Source: Paenalcaligenes suwonensis
GTDB taxonomy: Bacteria > Pseudomonadota > Gammaproteobacteria > Burkholderiales > Burkholderiaceae_B
Assembly: GCF_011290505.1 (NCBI RefSeq)
Contig: NZ_JAANPV010000010.1
Location: forward strand, 62,001-126,000
Direction: 5' to 3'
Length of the DNA: 64,000 nucleotides
Shown: piece after piece, positions 36,377 through 46,139 of the stretch
How positions within the stretch are numbered: the first letter of the stretch is position 1
Layout: each line of letters opens with the position of its first letter
Made by a program: the position numbers and the translations under genes
Notes under the pieces: model-generated
The model's database searches: none
Told to the model about the DNA's origin: nothing
The model's input: the letters and a program-made list of their open reading frames with translations, nothing else

Positions 36377-37648
36377 CTACACGCGTGCTGCACGTCTTCC
36401 TACTAAATACCCAAAGGTTAATGCAGGCCCTAGCGTAATACCCGCCCCTGGGTACGAACCCGACATAAGCGAATTGGCATCATTACCCACTGCGTACAAG
36501 CCTGGGATCACTTGCCCAGCGCAATCTCGTACTTCGCCCTGCGCCGTAATATCTAGCCCCATGGTGGTACCTATATCGCCCGAAAACACCTCAACGGCAT
36601 ACAACCTGCCTTCTAGGGGTTTAACGCATTGGTTAGGGCTATGGTCAGGGTCTCCCAGTGCGGTTTGATAGGGGGTAGAGCCTTTACCAAAAGCGGGATC
36701 TTCCCCTGTCACTGCATGCTGATTGAAGTTTTGGATAGTCTGCGCTAAGCCTACCGGATCAATACCGGTGGCCTTGGCAAGCTCGACTGCCGTGGCACCT
36801 GTTTTTAAATACCCAGAGCGTATATAGCGCCCTATGCGCCCCGGCGCGCAAGGTACAGCCCCCAAGCCATAACGGCGCAACGCGGCATGATCACACACCA
36901 ACCATGCTGACTGCCGTTTTTCTTCCCGTAGCTTGACCACCATATTTTGAACAAAATCGTGGTAGCTCACCGCTTCATTCGTAAACCGCTGCCCATCATG
37001 CCCAACCGCAATCACACCCGGTTTTGCGCGATCCATAAACAGATGCGGAAAGGGTCGTGTAGAGCCATCGGGCTGGGGAATCAACGATACGGGTGCCCAA
37101 CTTGCGGCATCAGAATTACTGTTTACAAACTTCGCGCCTGCCTGCTCAGCAATACGTATACCACCACCAGTAGAACTTTCTGGTGCCATAGAGTAATGCG
37201 GCAACCCGGCTTGCACATGCGGCACCGTGGCAGCACGACGCTCAGCATCTTGTGGATAACCTCCCGCCGATAGCACCACCCCTGCACTAGTGCTGATGCG
37301 CTGTTCACCCTCGGGCGTCTGTACTACGGCAGCCACAACGTGCCCTATCTCGTCACGTTCTATAGAGATCAACTCACACTGAGTGAAGACGGGAATCCCC
37401 AGTTCAAAAGCCGTTTCAGCCAACGGTGCAACCAGTGCAGCGCCAAGCTTAATTTTGGTGTCTCTGCCGTGCGTCAGACGATCTTTGTAATACGCTGCGA
37501 CGGCTTTGGCTGCCCAGACAAACGATGCGAACTGTCTGGTCATACGGGGAAAGTGGAACAGCCCCATACGCCCTAACTGCAAACCACCCAAAATGGTGAA
37601 TTCACGTATAGGCGGGCGTAACCGGGCAAGCTCTTGGCCAGTGAAACG
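36377..37648 (-). pseudogene. FAD-dependent dehydrogenase (fumarate reductase/ketosteroid dehydrogenase type), 5' truncated
   Basis: Open from a stop at 37651 to 36377, about 420 codons, against 550-580 usual for the family. The C-terminal FAD-binding part is intact (GLYAVGNDANSLMSGSYPGAGITLGPA), as are LSAGGYPQD and the PPIREFTILGG region, but the N-terminal Rossmann GxGxxG segment, needed to bind FAD, is absent. Only a TTG at 37591 could serve as start. The break coincides with the broken start of the divergent GntR-type gene. I call it a remnant; a short expressed protein without FAD site cannot be excluded. Confidence 0.8.
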
Positions 37649-37996
37649 CTACTGCCTGAACACCACGCAGCATACCGTCAAATGAACGTCTCGTTTCACG
37701 GCAACATCATGGCATATTCAGCCAACCCGTGGGTGAAAGAAATGATCGACCAGATTTACAACGTGCCGCTGATTTCAGACCGCGTCATCATCTGGAAAAG
37801 CCGCGAGATATTCATCCGTACCCACGATGATCACCACCGTATTGCACGCGCCTTAGCCAACCGCGACGGAGCACGTGCCAGCGCCATCATGCGCGAACAC
37901 GTTAGCTTCTCCATCGAATACATGCTAAGTCAGCTTAAAGAGAATTCAGACGCCACAGGCTCCGGCCACGGCAAACTTCATCATATAGGCCTATAA
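37622..37996 (+). pseudogene. GntR-family regulator (FCD domain), 5' truncated
   Basis: Open from a stop at 37619-37621. The about 120 residues correspond to the last half of an FCD ligand-binding domain: NVSFHGNIMAYSANPWV, THDDHHRIARALANRDGARA, IMREHVSFSIEYML. The winged-helix domain and first half of FCD are missing, and the only early start is a TTG at 37634. The intact gene probably controlled the divergent dehydrogenase gene before both lost their 5' ends. Confidence 0.8.
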
Positions 37997-38045
37997 GGCT
38001 CACCCATTTTGTAGCAGTGCTACAGCAACAATAAGGATAATCAAC

Positions 38046-38660
38046 ATGAGACTATTTCACTCCCCCGCTTCCCCCTATGTACGCAAAGTCATGATGGCGG
38101 CTTGGGAACGTAACGTACAAGACTCTATCGAGATTCTGGGCTCTGCAGCAGGCCCTGTAGTACGTGACCCCAACATTGTTGCTGTGAACTCCTCCGGCAA
38201 AGTGCCTTGCGCTATTTTGCCTAGTGGTGCGCCACTGTTTGATAGCCGCGTTATCTCGCAGTACGTAGACAGCCTAGCTAGCCCCGAAGGCAGCCTCTAC
38301 CCTGCTGATAGACGCTTTGAAATCCTAACGCTAGAAGCCTTGGGCGACGCCATGCTGGACGCCTGCCTACTGTGCCGCTACGAAACCGTGATGCGCCCCA
38401 AAGAGCTGTACTGGGAAGACTGGTTTAACGGCCAAATGGCAAAAGTAGACTCTGGCTTAGATGACCTAGAAAACAAATGGTTTGATGCCTTAACTACGGG
38501 TGGTTTCCACGCGGGTGCTATTGCTGGCGCGTGTACCCTAGGCTATTTGGACTTCCGTTTCCCCGATAAAGACTGGCGCACTACACACCCTAAACTGGCG
38601 CAGTGGTTTGCGGATGTATCCAAACGCCCCTCTATGCATGAGACCTTTCCTAAGGGCTAG
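38046..38660 (+). CDS. Glutathione S-transferase family protein
   Basis: 204 residues, ribosome site AAGGATAATC. Thioredoxin-like N-terminal domain (MRLFHSPASPYVRKVMMAAWE, with Ser/Tyr as possible catalytic residues, and the cis-Pro and glutathione-binding GKVPCAILPSG, LFDSRVISQYVD), then an all-helical C-terminal domain (about 85-200, TLGYLDFRFP). Cytosolic GST, often used in detoxification or ring-fission isomerisation. 49 bases after the regulator remnant; may once have belonged to that cluster. Substrate unknown. Confidence 0.9.
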   Translation: MRLFHSPASPYVRKVMMAAWERNVQDSIEILGSAAGPVVRDPNIVAVNSSGKVPCAILPSGAPLFDSRVISQYVDSLASPEGSLYPADRRFEILTLEALGDAMLDACLLCRYETVMRPKELYWEDWFNGQMAKVDSGLDDLENKWFDALTTGGFHAGAIAGACTLGYLDFRFPDKDWRTTHPKLAQWFADVSKRPSMHETFPKG

Positions 38661-38687
38661 GTCGCTTTAAACTCCTATCCTCTTTAC

Positions 38688-38718
38688 AAAAAAGCCCAAT
38701 TTTTCATTGGGCTTTTTT
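38688..38718. terminator. Intrinsic terminator after the GST gene
   Basis: AAAAAAGCCCAAT and ATTGGGCTTTTTT form a perfect stem with a 5-base loop; A and T runs on both sides make it work for the convergent hydantoin operon as well. Confidence 0.92.
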
Positions 38719-38735
38719 GGTGCTTAATTTATACA

Positions 38736-39518
38736 TTACAAAGAATAAAAAAGCTCTGCATCATCAAACCAATCCAAAACCTCTAGCACTAACGCATCTA
38801 TAGAGTCCGTTAATACCACATCAAACTCCCTGCGCCGCTCATGGGGAATCGCGAGCGGTAGCTCAGTGCAGCCCAATACCACACCTACCACACCTTGCTG
38901 CTGTAATGCTTGTACCCCTTTTGCTGCCGGTAAAAAAGCATCCACAGTACGGTTTGCTTTGACCGCTGATATTGCTGCCACACAGCACTCGTCAATAACG
39001 CTTTGATTAGGCACTACTGGCTCAAAACCAGCTTGTTCTAGGTATTTTTGGTATAGGCCAGAGGCCAACGTAGCAGGTGTCCCCATAATGCCGATACGTC
39101 CCTCACGTAATCCCTGTCGATGCAGATCATGCACTACTGACTCCACAATATGCAGTACAGGAACGCTAACTGACTGTGCAAGCTCCTCGTACCATAGATG
39201 CGCCGTATTGCAGGGGATTGCAATACAGCTCACGCCCATTTTCTCTAAAGCCTCAACCCCTGTTTTCATCGCAGGAAAAGGGTCTCCCCCATTTTGCATT
39301 TTGGCATTAGACCTATCAGGAATTCGTGGGTCATTACGCAAAATTACAGGCAAGTGCTCTTGATCCCTACTGGCGGGAGTCAATTGCACTAAACGATTCA
39401 CAAATGCGGCCCCAGCTAAAGGGCCCATCCCTCCTAGCACCCCTAAACACAGACTAGCAGGGTAAGGCTGCCCTTCGTGCATTTTGAAGACCATACTTGG
39501 TTCAATATCTTCATGCAT
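38736..39518 (-). CDS. Aspartate/glutamate racemase family protein (RacD type)
   Basis: 260 residues from the ATG at 39518, set by AGCAGGGGGT upstream; it overlaps the previous gene by 8 bases. Both catalytic Cys are present in IPCNTAH and LGCTELPLAI, with LGVLGGMGPLAG near the N-terminus. It interconverts D- and L-forms of an acidic amino acid or a relative. Last gene of the hydantoin operon, so it may racemise the amino acid product, complementing the hydantoin racemase encoded just before it. Confidence 0.9.
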   Translation of the reverse strand: MHEDIEPSMVFKMHEGQPYPASLCLGVLGGMGPLAGAAFVNRLVQLTPASRDQEHLPVILRNDPRIPDRSNAKMQNGGDPFPAMKTGVEALEKMGVSCIAIPCNTAHLWYEELAQSVSVPVLHIVESVVHDLHRQGLREGRIGIMGTPATLASGLYQKYLEQAGFEPVVPNQSVIDECCVAAISAVKANRTVDAFLPAAKGVQALQQQGVVGVVLGCTELPLAIPHERRREFDVVLTDSIDALVLEVLDWFDDAELFYSL

Positions 39519-40191
39519 CACTACCCCCTGCTAAGCCCCCTAAGCTTAACTGCCACAAGGCAAGATATGCCGCAGCTTGACAAGGCTCTACCACAAACAA
39601 GCCAGTCTGCTCTTGAAGCGGCTGCCGTAAACCCGCCATTCCTGCACAGCCTAACAGCAATACATCCGCCCCCTTCGCCTTTAGCTCTCCTGCTGCCATC
39701 ACCATACGATCTAGCGCCAGCTCTGGATTTCCGGACTGCTCTACCGTGAGATTAAGCGGCACCTCATCCGCTACTGCATGGTCTACACCTAATGTTTTCC
39801 AATAACGCCAGTGCCTAGGAATAGCCGCTTCGGCAACCGCAATCACCCCAACACGCGAACCTCGCGTTAACGCCATTTGTATCCCAGCCATTCCTGAACC
39901 AATAACGGGATAAGGTACCCGCTCCTTTGCTGCCAGCACTCCTGGATCACTAAAGCACGCCACAATCACTGCATCAGTATTTACCTCTGCAAGATGCTCT
40001 ACCATTTTTACCGCGGCAAGGTCTGCATCGTGTTGAGTCACTATCCCTACGGGAGCCCCCTTTACACACTCATACGTAAAAGCAGCATACTGAGCTACCT
40101 CACTTGTCTCTATAGACTGCTGTATAGATGCCGTGACCTTACATGAGGAATTAGGGTTCAACACCAAGATATTAGATTTGTTTTTATTCAT
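39511..40191 (-). CDS. hyuA: Hydantoin racemase-like protein
   Basis: 226 residues. LVLNPNSS near the N-terminus, first catalytic Cys in VIVACFSDPG, second in LLLGCAGMAG, the pattern of hydantoin racemases (HyuA/HyuE). In hydantoin use it would racemise the 5-substituted hydantoin so that a D-specific hydantoinase can consume both forms. Sits after the ABC permeases in the operon. The gene symbol follows one naming style for this family. Confidence 0.85.
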   Translation of the reverse strand: MNKNKSNILVLNPNSSCKVTASIQQSIETSEVAQYAAFTYECVKGAPVGIVTQHDADLAAVKMVEHLAEVNTDAVIVACFSDPGVLAAKERVPYPVIGSGMAGIQMALTRGSRVGVIAVAEAAIPRHWRYWKTLGVDHAVADEVPLNLTVEQSGNPELALDRMVMAAGELKAKGADVLLLGCAGMAGLRQPLQEQTGLFVVEPCQAAAYLALWQLSLGGLAGGSDA

Positions 40192-40212
40192 GATTTTTCC
40201 ACCATATAAGCA

Positions 40213-40896
40213 TCACACTTTTACCTGCTGTACTCGTTGCCGTTTTTCCAACTTACCTAAAGCAATCACCATAGGTAGTAGCAACACTAGATAAATCGCT
40301 GCGGCCAAAACGATTGGTGTCGGGTTGTACAACATGGATTGCGCCGTACGCGCTGCGTACAACATTTCCGGCACAGCAACTACGCTGGCAATCGTCGTCA
40401 GCTTCACCACTTCGATCCCATTGCTAACTAGATCGGGAAACACGTTTCGTACCGCTTGGGGAATTTCCACATACCACAGCACCTGCCATCGTTTCATACC
40501 GGTAGAAAGCGCGGCCTCTCTCTGCCCCTTGTGCACACTACGCAAACCGGCTCTAAAAATTTCTCCAAAATAGCTGGAGTTATTCAACATGAACCCTAAC
40601 GCCACACACTGCAGTGCAGACAGCTCGACATTCAAGTACGGAAGCCCTGTATAGAGAAATATCAACAAAACCAAGGGCGGGAAGGCTCTAAAAAAATCGA
40701 TATACGCTATCAAAGACCACTTAACCAACCTGTTCTTAACAACAAACCCCAATACAGCCACCAACAACCCTGAAGCAATACCCAATGGTATAACCCAAGC
40801 CGAAAGCAATATTGTTACCAGCAGGCCATCTATAACGTATGGAAAAACTTCTTTAATAACACTGATATTAAAGAAATAGTAAACAATCTCTTCCAT
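40213..40896 (-). CDS. Amino-acid ABC transporter permease 2
   Basis: 227 residues with about five membrane helices. Has the HisM/GlnP-type permease loop: GLRSVHKGQREAALSTGMKRWQVLWYVEIPQAVR, the EAA motif that contacts the ATPase. Pairs with the permease encoded upstream. Inner membrane. Confidence 0.92.
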   Translation of the reverse strand: MEEIVYYFFNISVIKEVFPYVIDGLLVTILLSAWVIPLGIASGLLVAVLGFVVKNRLVKWSLIAYIDFFRAFPPLVLLIFLYTGLPYLNVELSALQCVALGFMLNNSSYFGEIFRAGLRSVHKGQREAALSTGMKRWQVLWYVEIPQAVRNVFPDLVSNGIEVVKLTTIASVVAVPEMLYAARTAQSMLYNPTPIVLAAAIYLVLLLPMVIALGKLEKRQRVQQVKV

Positions 40897-40913
40897 GCTT
40901 AATTTCCTTAAAA

Positions 40914-41588
40914 TCAGTTAACGCCGTATTTAAATTCCACCCAACGACCAAAGATCACTATAGGTAGAAAAATAAGAATGTAACCAAGAGCACCCAGCAT
41001 CAGGGGAGTAGGATTACCAGCAAAACTGGTAGCAGAAGTAGCCTCATTAAGTATCTCGTTGAGCGCAGCCACTGAGCCATACGCCGTCCCTTTGGTAATA
41101 GCGATAACCCTGTTGGTTAATGGCGCAACCATGACTCTTGTAGCCTGTGGCATCACGACAAACAACATGGTTTGTGAGTGGTTCAAACCTGTAGAACGAG
41201 CAGCCTCAACTACACCTTTGGGTTGTGACTCCATACCAGCCCAAAAAACCTCTTCTGAGTACACCGCCAACACTAACGTTAACGATAGCCATGTAGCAGT
41301 AAAAGCACTGAATGAAATTCCTAGGAAAGGAAAAGCATAGTAAAAAAGTATTATCAACACCAATGGAGGTAACGATCTAAAAACGTTAACAAATGAGATA
41401 ATAAAAATTCTTAATGATGAGTTTTGAAAGCTACGTATATAAGCAAGAAAAAAACCAGATATTAATCCTGCAACAACAATAGAAATACCCAGCTCAATTG
41501 TGACTATCGCCCCATCAGCAACCTGACGCCAATAACGCTCTGCTACTTCCACATTAAAAAATGTGAAAATCAAACGGTCTAAATCCAT
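40914..41588 (-). CDS. Amino-acid ABC transporter permease 1
   Basis: 224 residues, about five helices, EAA loop GMESQPKGVVEAARSTGLNHSQ. Homologous to the neighbouring permease, as usual for polar amino-acid ABC systems where two related subunits form the channel. The start is 4 bases from the ATPase stop. Confidence 0.92.
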   Translation of the reverse strand: MDLDRLIFTFFNVEVAERYWRQVADGAIVTIELGISIVVAGLISGFFLAYIRSFQNSSLRIFIISFVNVFRSLPPLVLIILFYYAFPFLGISFSAFTATWLSLTLVLAVYSEEVFWAGMESQPKGVVEAARSTGLNHSQTMLFVVMPQATRVMVAPLTNRVIAITKGTAYGSVAALNEILNEATSATSFAGNPTPLMLGALGYILIFLPIVIFGRWVEFKYGVN

Positions 41589-41592
41589 AACC

Positions 41593-42354
41593 TTAGACCC
41601 CCTCTACACTGGCAGACTGGTTCACATATCGAGAAATAAAACTTGCTGTGCGCGGGTGTTGAGGCGCTCCAAAAACCTGCTCAGGCAGCCCCTGCTCTAC
41701 AATGCTTCCCTGGTCCATAAAGACCACTCTGTCAGAAACCTCACGCGCAAACCCCATTTCATGGGTTACCACTACCATCGTCATACCCGACTCTCGTAGT
41801 TCTTGCATCACATTCAGCACCCCTCCTACCATCTCAGGGTCTAAAGCGCTGGTTGGCTCATCAAACAAAATGATCCCGGGCGATAGTGCTATAGAACGCG
41901 CGATCCCTACTCGCTGCTGTTGCCCCCCTGATAGCTCAGAAGTTCGTGCACTCGCTTTATGATCCATCCCGACCCTAGCCAAAGCCTCCATGGCTATGCG
42001 TTTTGCTTGCTCAGCAGAAAGCTTTTTTACTTTGCGAAGTGCTAATGTCACATTACCTAGCACATCAATATGGGGGTACAAGTTAAACGATTGAAATACC
42101 ATACCGATGCGCTCTCGCATCTTATTTAAGTCTACTTTTGCCGCGTAAATATCTTTACTCTCTACTAGGACTTCACCACTACATGCCTGCTCCATCCTGT
42201 TGCAACACCGTAGTAAAGTGCTTTTCCCCGAGCCTGAAGGTCCAATGATAGAAACCAACTCGCCTTGATGAACATTTAAATCAATGCCTTTAAGCACCAA
42301 TGTGTCACCGTAGTTCTTACATAGATTTTTTATTTGTAATACTGGTTTTTTCAC
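41593..42354 (-). CDS. Amino-acid ABC transporter ATP-binding protein (GlnQ type)
   Basis: 253 residues. Walker [11 protein letters not shown]-loop [11 protein letters not shown], signature LSGGQQQRV, Walker [14 protein letters not shown] and H-loop VVTHEMGF. Energises the two permeases encoded directly downstream. Confidence 0.96.
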   Translation of the reverse strand: MKKPVLQIKNLCKNYGDTLVLKGIDLNVHQGELVSIIGPSGSGKSTLLRCCNRMEQACSGEVLVESKDIYAAKVDLNKMRERIGMVFQSFNLYPHIDVLGNVTLALRKVKKLSAEQAKRIAMEALARVGMDHKASARTSELSGGQQQRVGIARSIALSPGIILFDEPTSALDPEMVGGVLNVMQELRESGMTMVVVTHEMGFAREVSDRVVFMDQGSIVEQGLPEQVFGAPQHPRTASFISRYVNQSASVEGV

Positions 42355-42414
42355 GATGTCTCCTCCTTCAAAGCCTCCTGAAAAGCAGTTGCAACTTTTC
42401 AGGAGGATCCGCTA

Positions 42415-43260
42415 TCAATTACATACAGGCTCAACAGGGGTTTCGCTGTAACCATACAAACCCGGTATGCCATGCCCTTCTACGATGACAACGGTTGCAG
42501 AGTCGGGCTCTGCACTCATTCCAAACCACTTCTCATGCAATGCCTGCAATGTCCCATCTTGCTTCATACATTTCAGGGCATTACTGACCTTATCTCTATT
42601 CTCAAAGTCATCAATTCTGAATGGAATAGACCACACTGACCCCGTCCGTATCAGCGATGTGGTTTTGATACTGGGATTACTTTTCACAGCCCACGCTGAT
42701 GGTGTCACCCCAGCCAGATTCGCATCAGCACGTCCTGAAATAACGGCCTGTACCGCATCAGCATTCGTGCCGTAGACCCCAATTTCATACCCATACTCTT
42801 GTTGATTTTTTCGCGCCCACTCCTCTGGGCCCGATCCTTTATTCACCGTGATGGTTTTCCCTTTTAAATCCTCTAAACCAGCAATGTCTTCCCTGTCTTT
42901 TTTAACGACTAAAGTAAAATTATTTTCCAAATAACCCTCTGTAAACAATACAGATTTAGCTCTTTCCTCTGAAACAGTAGTTGGCGCCAACAAGAAGTCA
43001 TATTTGCCTGCATTTAAGGCAGGAATCAGTACTGAGTACTGTGCACCATCTATCACTATTTCCCTTCCTAAACGCTTTGCAATTTCCTCACCAAGATCCA
43101 CGTTAAAACCTTGGTAACCGCCATTTAGATTAGGAAATGCATGCGGTGGAAAATTGGGATCAATGGCACTGCGTATAGGGTCTGCAGACACAGGTACTGT
43201 GCAGGCCATAGAAAAAACCACTATCGAAGTTTTTATAATTTTGGAAAATTTAAAAACCAT
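42415..43260 (-). CDS. ABC transporter substrate-binding protein (SBP_bac_3)
   Basis: 281 residues. Signal peptide (about 1-26, ending VSA), then an amino-acid-type flytrap domain: FNVDLGEEIAKRLGREI, KYDFLLAPTTVSEERAK, KTITVNKGSG, and a Cys pair likely to form a disulfide near the end. Within a hydantoinase operon the ligand is probably a hydantoin or N-carbamoyl amino acid rather than a free amino acid; inference from context. Confidence 0.9.
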   Translation of the reverse strand: MVFKFSKIIKTSIVVFSMACTVPVSADPIRSAIDPNFPPHAFPNLNGGYQGFNVDLGEEIAKRLGREIVIDGAQYSVLIPALNAGKYDFLLAPTTVSEERAKSVLFTEGYLENNFTLVVKKDREDIAGLEDLKGKTITVNKGSGPEEWARKNQQEYGYEIGVYGTNADAVQAVISGRADANLAGVTPSAWAVKSNPSIKTTSLIRTGSVWSIPFRIDDFENRDKVSNALKCMKQDGTLQALHEKWFGMSAEPDSATVVIVEGHGIPGLYGYSETPVEPVCN

Positions 43261-43323
43261 GACAATTCCTCCTTTAGGAATTCATTGAGTTAGATATTTA
43301 TTATTACTAGGTAGTTTTAGGTG

Positions 43324-44283
43324 TTAATCATTCACACCGATATCCAAAGGCTCTCCAGCACCTTTTCTTTCTACGATCAACTTGTAGTGCTCGGGTCTTC
43401 TATGCTTCTCAAAGTTAAATACATGCTCTCTGAATCCCTGCCCTAACGTTAGATCTATGTTGGTAAAAATGACCTCATCATCTTCGCCAGTAGCTCGTGC
43501 GACAATCTCGCCGGATGGGGCAACAATCATCGAACTCCCTATCATGTGATAACCATCTTCGTAGCCACACTTGCCTGCCGCAGCAACCCAGATACCGTTT
43601 TGATAAGCACTAGCCTGTAAAACAATTTCATGTGTTGTGGTTCGCAGATGTACCGGCTCATTCCAATGGATATTTTCTGAAGGCGTGTTATAGCCAAGCA
43701 CGACCAACTCTGCACTTTGCAGTGACATCACTCGGTAGGTTTCCGGCCAACGGCGATCATTACACAAGCACATCCCAGTACGCACGCCGTCTAAGTCCCA
43801 CACGCCAAAGCCTTGGTCACCCACTTCAAAGTACTTCTTCTCTAAGTGCTGAAATGGAGCCTCAATTTTGTGATCGCTGTGGCCTGGCAAATGTACTTTT
43901 CTATACTTTCCTATTATTTTCCCGGACTTATTCACCAGAATAGAAGTATTAAATCTCCTACCGTCTTCAGTGATTTCCGCATAGCCCAGATAGAAGCCAA
44001 TTTGATGTTTTCTAGCTGCCTCGAACAAAGGTTCTACATCTTTATTTGGCATCGTTTTTTCAAAGAAACGTTCGATAGCTTCTTCTTCTGACATCCAATA
44101 GCGCGGAAAAAATGTTGTCAGCGCTAACTCAGGAAAAACTACCAGCTCTGCCTGCCTTGATGCTGCCTCTTTCAACATCTCTACTAATCTGGCCACAACT
44201 ACTGCTCGAGAATCTGCCAGATTGACCGCTCCCATTTGAGCCACTGCTAAGCCCATCTTCTTTTTAGACACAACCGTACCCAT
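43324..44283 (-). CDS. N-carbamoyl-D-amino acid amidohydrolase
   Basis: 319 residues, nitrilase superfamily. Catalytic triad visible: Glu52 (FPELALTTFFPR), Lys129 (GKYRKVHLPGH), Cys174 (CNDRRWPE). The stretches FQHLEK, GYNTP, SYQNG and REHVFNFEKHR match the well-studied Agrobacterium D-carbamoylase closely. It hydrolyses N-carbamoyl-D-amino acids to D-amino acid, CO2 and NH3. A later ATG at codon 10 is an alternative start. Directly after the hydantoinase gene. Confidence 0.93.
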   Translation of the reverse strand: MGTVVSKKKMGLAVAQMGAVNLADSRAVVVARLVEMLKEAASRQAELVVFPELALTTFFPRYWMSEEEAIERFFEKTMPNKDVEPLFEAARKHQIGFYLGYAEITEDGRRFNTSILVNKSGKIIGKYRKVHLPGHSDHKIEAPFQHLEKKYFEVGDQGFGVWDLDGVRTGMCLCNDRRWPETYRVMSLQSAELVVLGYNTPSENIHWNEPVHLRTTTHEIVLQASAYQNGIWVAAAGKCGYEDGYHMIGSSMIVAPSGEIVARATGEDDEVIFTNIDLTLGQGFREHVFNFEKHRRPEHYKLIVERKGAGEPLDIGVND

Positions 44284-44322
44284 GAGTGAACACTCCGAAT
44301 GAAAACTGCAATTGAATGAAAA

Positions 44323-45789
44323 TTAATCTGCTTGAGAAAAAAGCTGTCTCAAGAAGGCTGCTCTTGGAGCAATGGAACGCTGGCGCATCAAAGGCGCAGG
44401 TACACCTCTGGCGATGAACTGGCCTCGACCAGCCTCTGCTATCAGGGTTTCATTCTCGACTATGCATACCCCTCGGCTAATCACTGTGACGGGCCAACCC
44501 GTAACGGTTTTACCTTCATAGGGGGTATAGCCCACGGCATCGTGCAATGACTCTGCTTTTATTGTTACTTCTTTCTCTGGATCCCAAATGGCGATATCGG
44601 CGTCCGCGCCTACTTGCAAACAACCTTTCTGGGGATACAAACCATACATACGGGCATGATTAGTAGAAGTCAGCGCAACAAATTGCTGTAAGTTGATCCT
44701 TCCCTTACGTACCCCCTCAGAAAACAGCAAAGGCATTCTCACCTCCAAGCCTGGTAAGCCATTGGCTACCATCTTGAACGTAGTCGCATCACCTGCAGGT
44801 AGCTTTCCACTCTCATCAAAACGATATGGAGCATGATCTGAAGACAATAAAGACAAACTACCTGATGCTAAGCTTTGCCATAACGCCTCTTGAGAGGCTG
44901 GGTCACGAGGTGGTGGACTACAACAAAATTTAGCTCCCTCCACACCAGGCAAATCTAAGTCTTCTGCTGTTAATAACAAATAATGTGGGCAGGTTTCCCC
45001 ATGCACTGACGCTCCCAACACTTGAGCATCATGAATCACTTGTGCGCCACCTTGCGTGGACACGTGCACGATCAAAACAGGAACATCCAATACTGACGCC
45101 AATTTAATGGCTCTATTGGTGGCTTCATCCTCGGCATTGGGATCATGGCTTACGGCATGATATTTTGGCGCGGTATAACCTGCTGCTAGCAAATGACGAG
45201 TAATCCAATTAATCACATCGTTATTTTCAGCATGAATCATGGGAAGAGCCCCTTCCCGTGCTGCCACTGCGAACACGTCTAACAACTCAGAGTCATTCAA
45301 CTTTAATTTGTCATACGTCATGAACACCTTGAATGACGTAATACCACTGCGAATCAACTCCGGCAGATGCTGATGTAACGCCTCAGGCGTCGCGTCAGAA
45401 ATAATCAGGTGATAGCTGTAATCAATAACTGCCTGTTTAGCGGCCGAGGCCGCATAATCGGCCGCCACTTTTTTCAAAGACTGGCCCCGATGCTGTGCAG
45501 CAAAAGGAATAATTGTAGTGTTGCCTCCAAAAGCAGCAGACACACTGGCACTGTACCAATTGTCTGCACACAACACCCCCATACTGGATAGCTGTTCCAC
45601 ATGACAATGGCTATCTATACCACCAGGCAATACCAAATAGCCTTCTGCATCTATTGCTTTCTTCCCTGCCGCTAAAGGCTGTTCCCCGATTGCTATAATC
45701 TTGCCATCTTGTATGCCGATATCACCGATATAATCTTGGTCCTCGGTCACAATCCTAGCTCGGTGAATACTGAGATCAAACTGCGTCAT
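44323..45789 (-). CDS. Dihydropyrimidinase / D-hydantoinase
   Basis: 488 residues from the ATG at 45789 (AAGGAG at a good distance; the GTG three codons earlier is too close). Cyclic amidohydrolase with a two-zinc site: HCHVEQ, the Lys to be carbamylated in SFKVFMTYD, HAENND, HVST and the Asp in SSDHAPY. Opens 5-substituted hydantoins to N-carbamoyl-D-amino acids. The first gene of the operon, divergent from a LysR gene. Preceded by an A/T-rich stretch (45940-45990) likely to hold the promoter. Confidence 0.93.
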   Translation of the reverse strand: MTQFDLSIHRARIVTEDQDYIGDIGIQDGKIIAIGEQPLAAGKKAIDAEGYLVLPGGIDSHCHVEQLSSMGVLCADNWYSASVSAAFGGNTTIIPFAAQHRGQSLKKVAADYAASAAKQAVIDYSYHLIISDATPEALHQHLPELIRSGITSFKVFMTYDKLKLNDSELLDVFAVAAREGALPMIHAENNDVINWITRHLLAAGYTAPKYHAVSHDPNAEDEATNRAIKLASVLDVPVLIVHVSTQGGAQVIHDAQVLGASVHGETCPHYLLLTAEDLDLPGVEGAKFCCSPPPRDPASQEALWQSLASGSLSLLSSDHAPYRFDESGKLPAGDATTFKMVANGLPGLEVRMPLLFSEGVRKGRINLQQFVALTSTNHARMYGLYPQKGCLQVGADADIAIWDPEKEVTIKAESLHDAVGYTPYEGKTVTGWPVTVISRGVCIVENETLIAEAGRGQFIARGVPAPLMRQRSIAPRAAFLRQLFSQAD

Positions 45790-45996
45790 CCTCTGCACTC
45801 CTTTCTTACCATGTAGAGCTTTTACTGCCTTGCTCTTTCTTTGTTGTCATGGTTATAGAATGCATGAAGAACACGGATAGGAAAACTTGAGAATACTGCC
45901 CACCCAAGTCCTCTTACCACAACACAAAATCCACTAAGCTATTGATAAACATATTTTTTTTATAACAGAAACAACAAAAACCAACCTTCACCCATA

Positions 45997-46012
45997 ACCT
46001 ATAATCATAGGT
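45997..46012. promoter_or_regulatory. Candidate LysR-type operator
   Basis: ACCTAT and ATAGGT arms separated by AATC form a perfect palindrome in the 350-base gap between the hydantoinase gene and the divergent LysR gene. Dyads of this kind in such gaps are usual LysR sites. Nothing else gene-like is seen in 45790-46139. Confidence 0.45.
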
Positions 46013-46139
46013 GTCGCACAAAGTTTTATAAGCTAGTCTCTTTTTTTATACTGCCACCCAGCAGTCATGACCTGAAACCTATACATAGAAGATCGCCCTA
46101 CTTCTGATTTCTCAGTCACCATAGAAGGAAGCCCGCATC

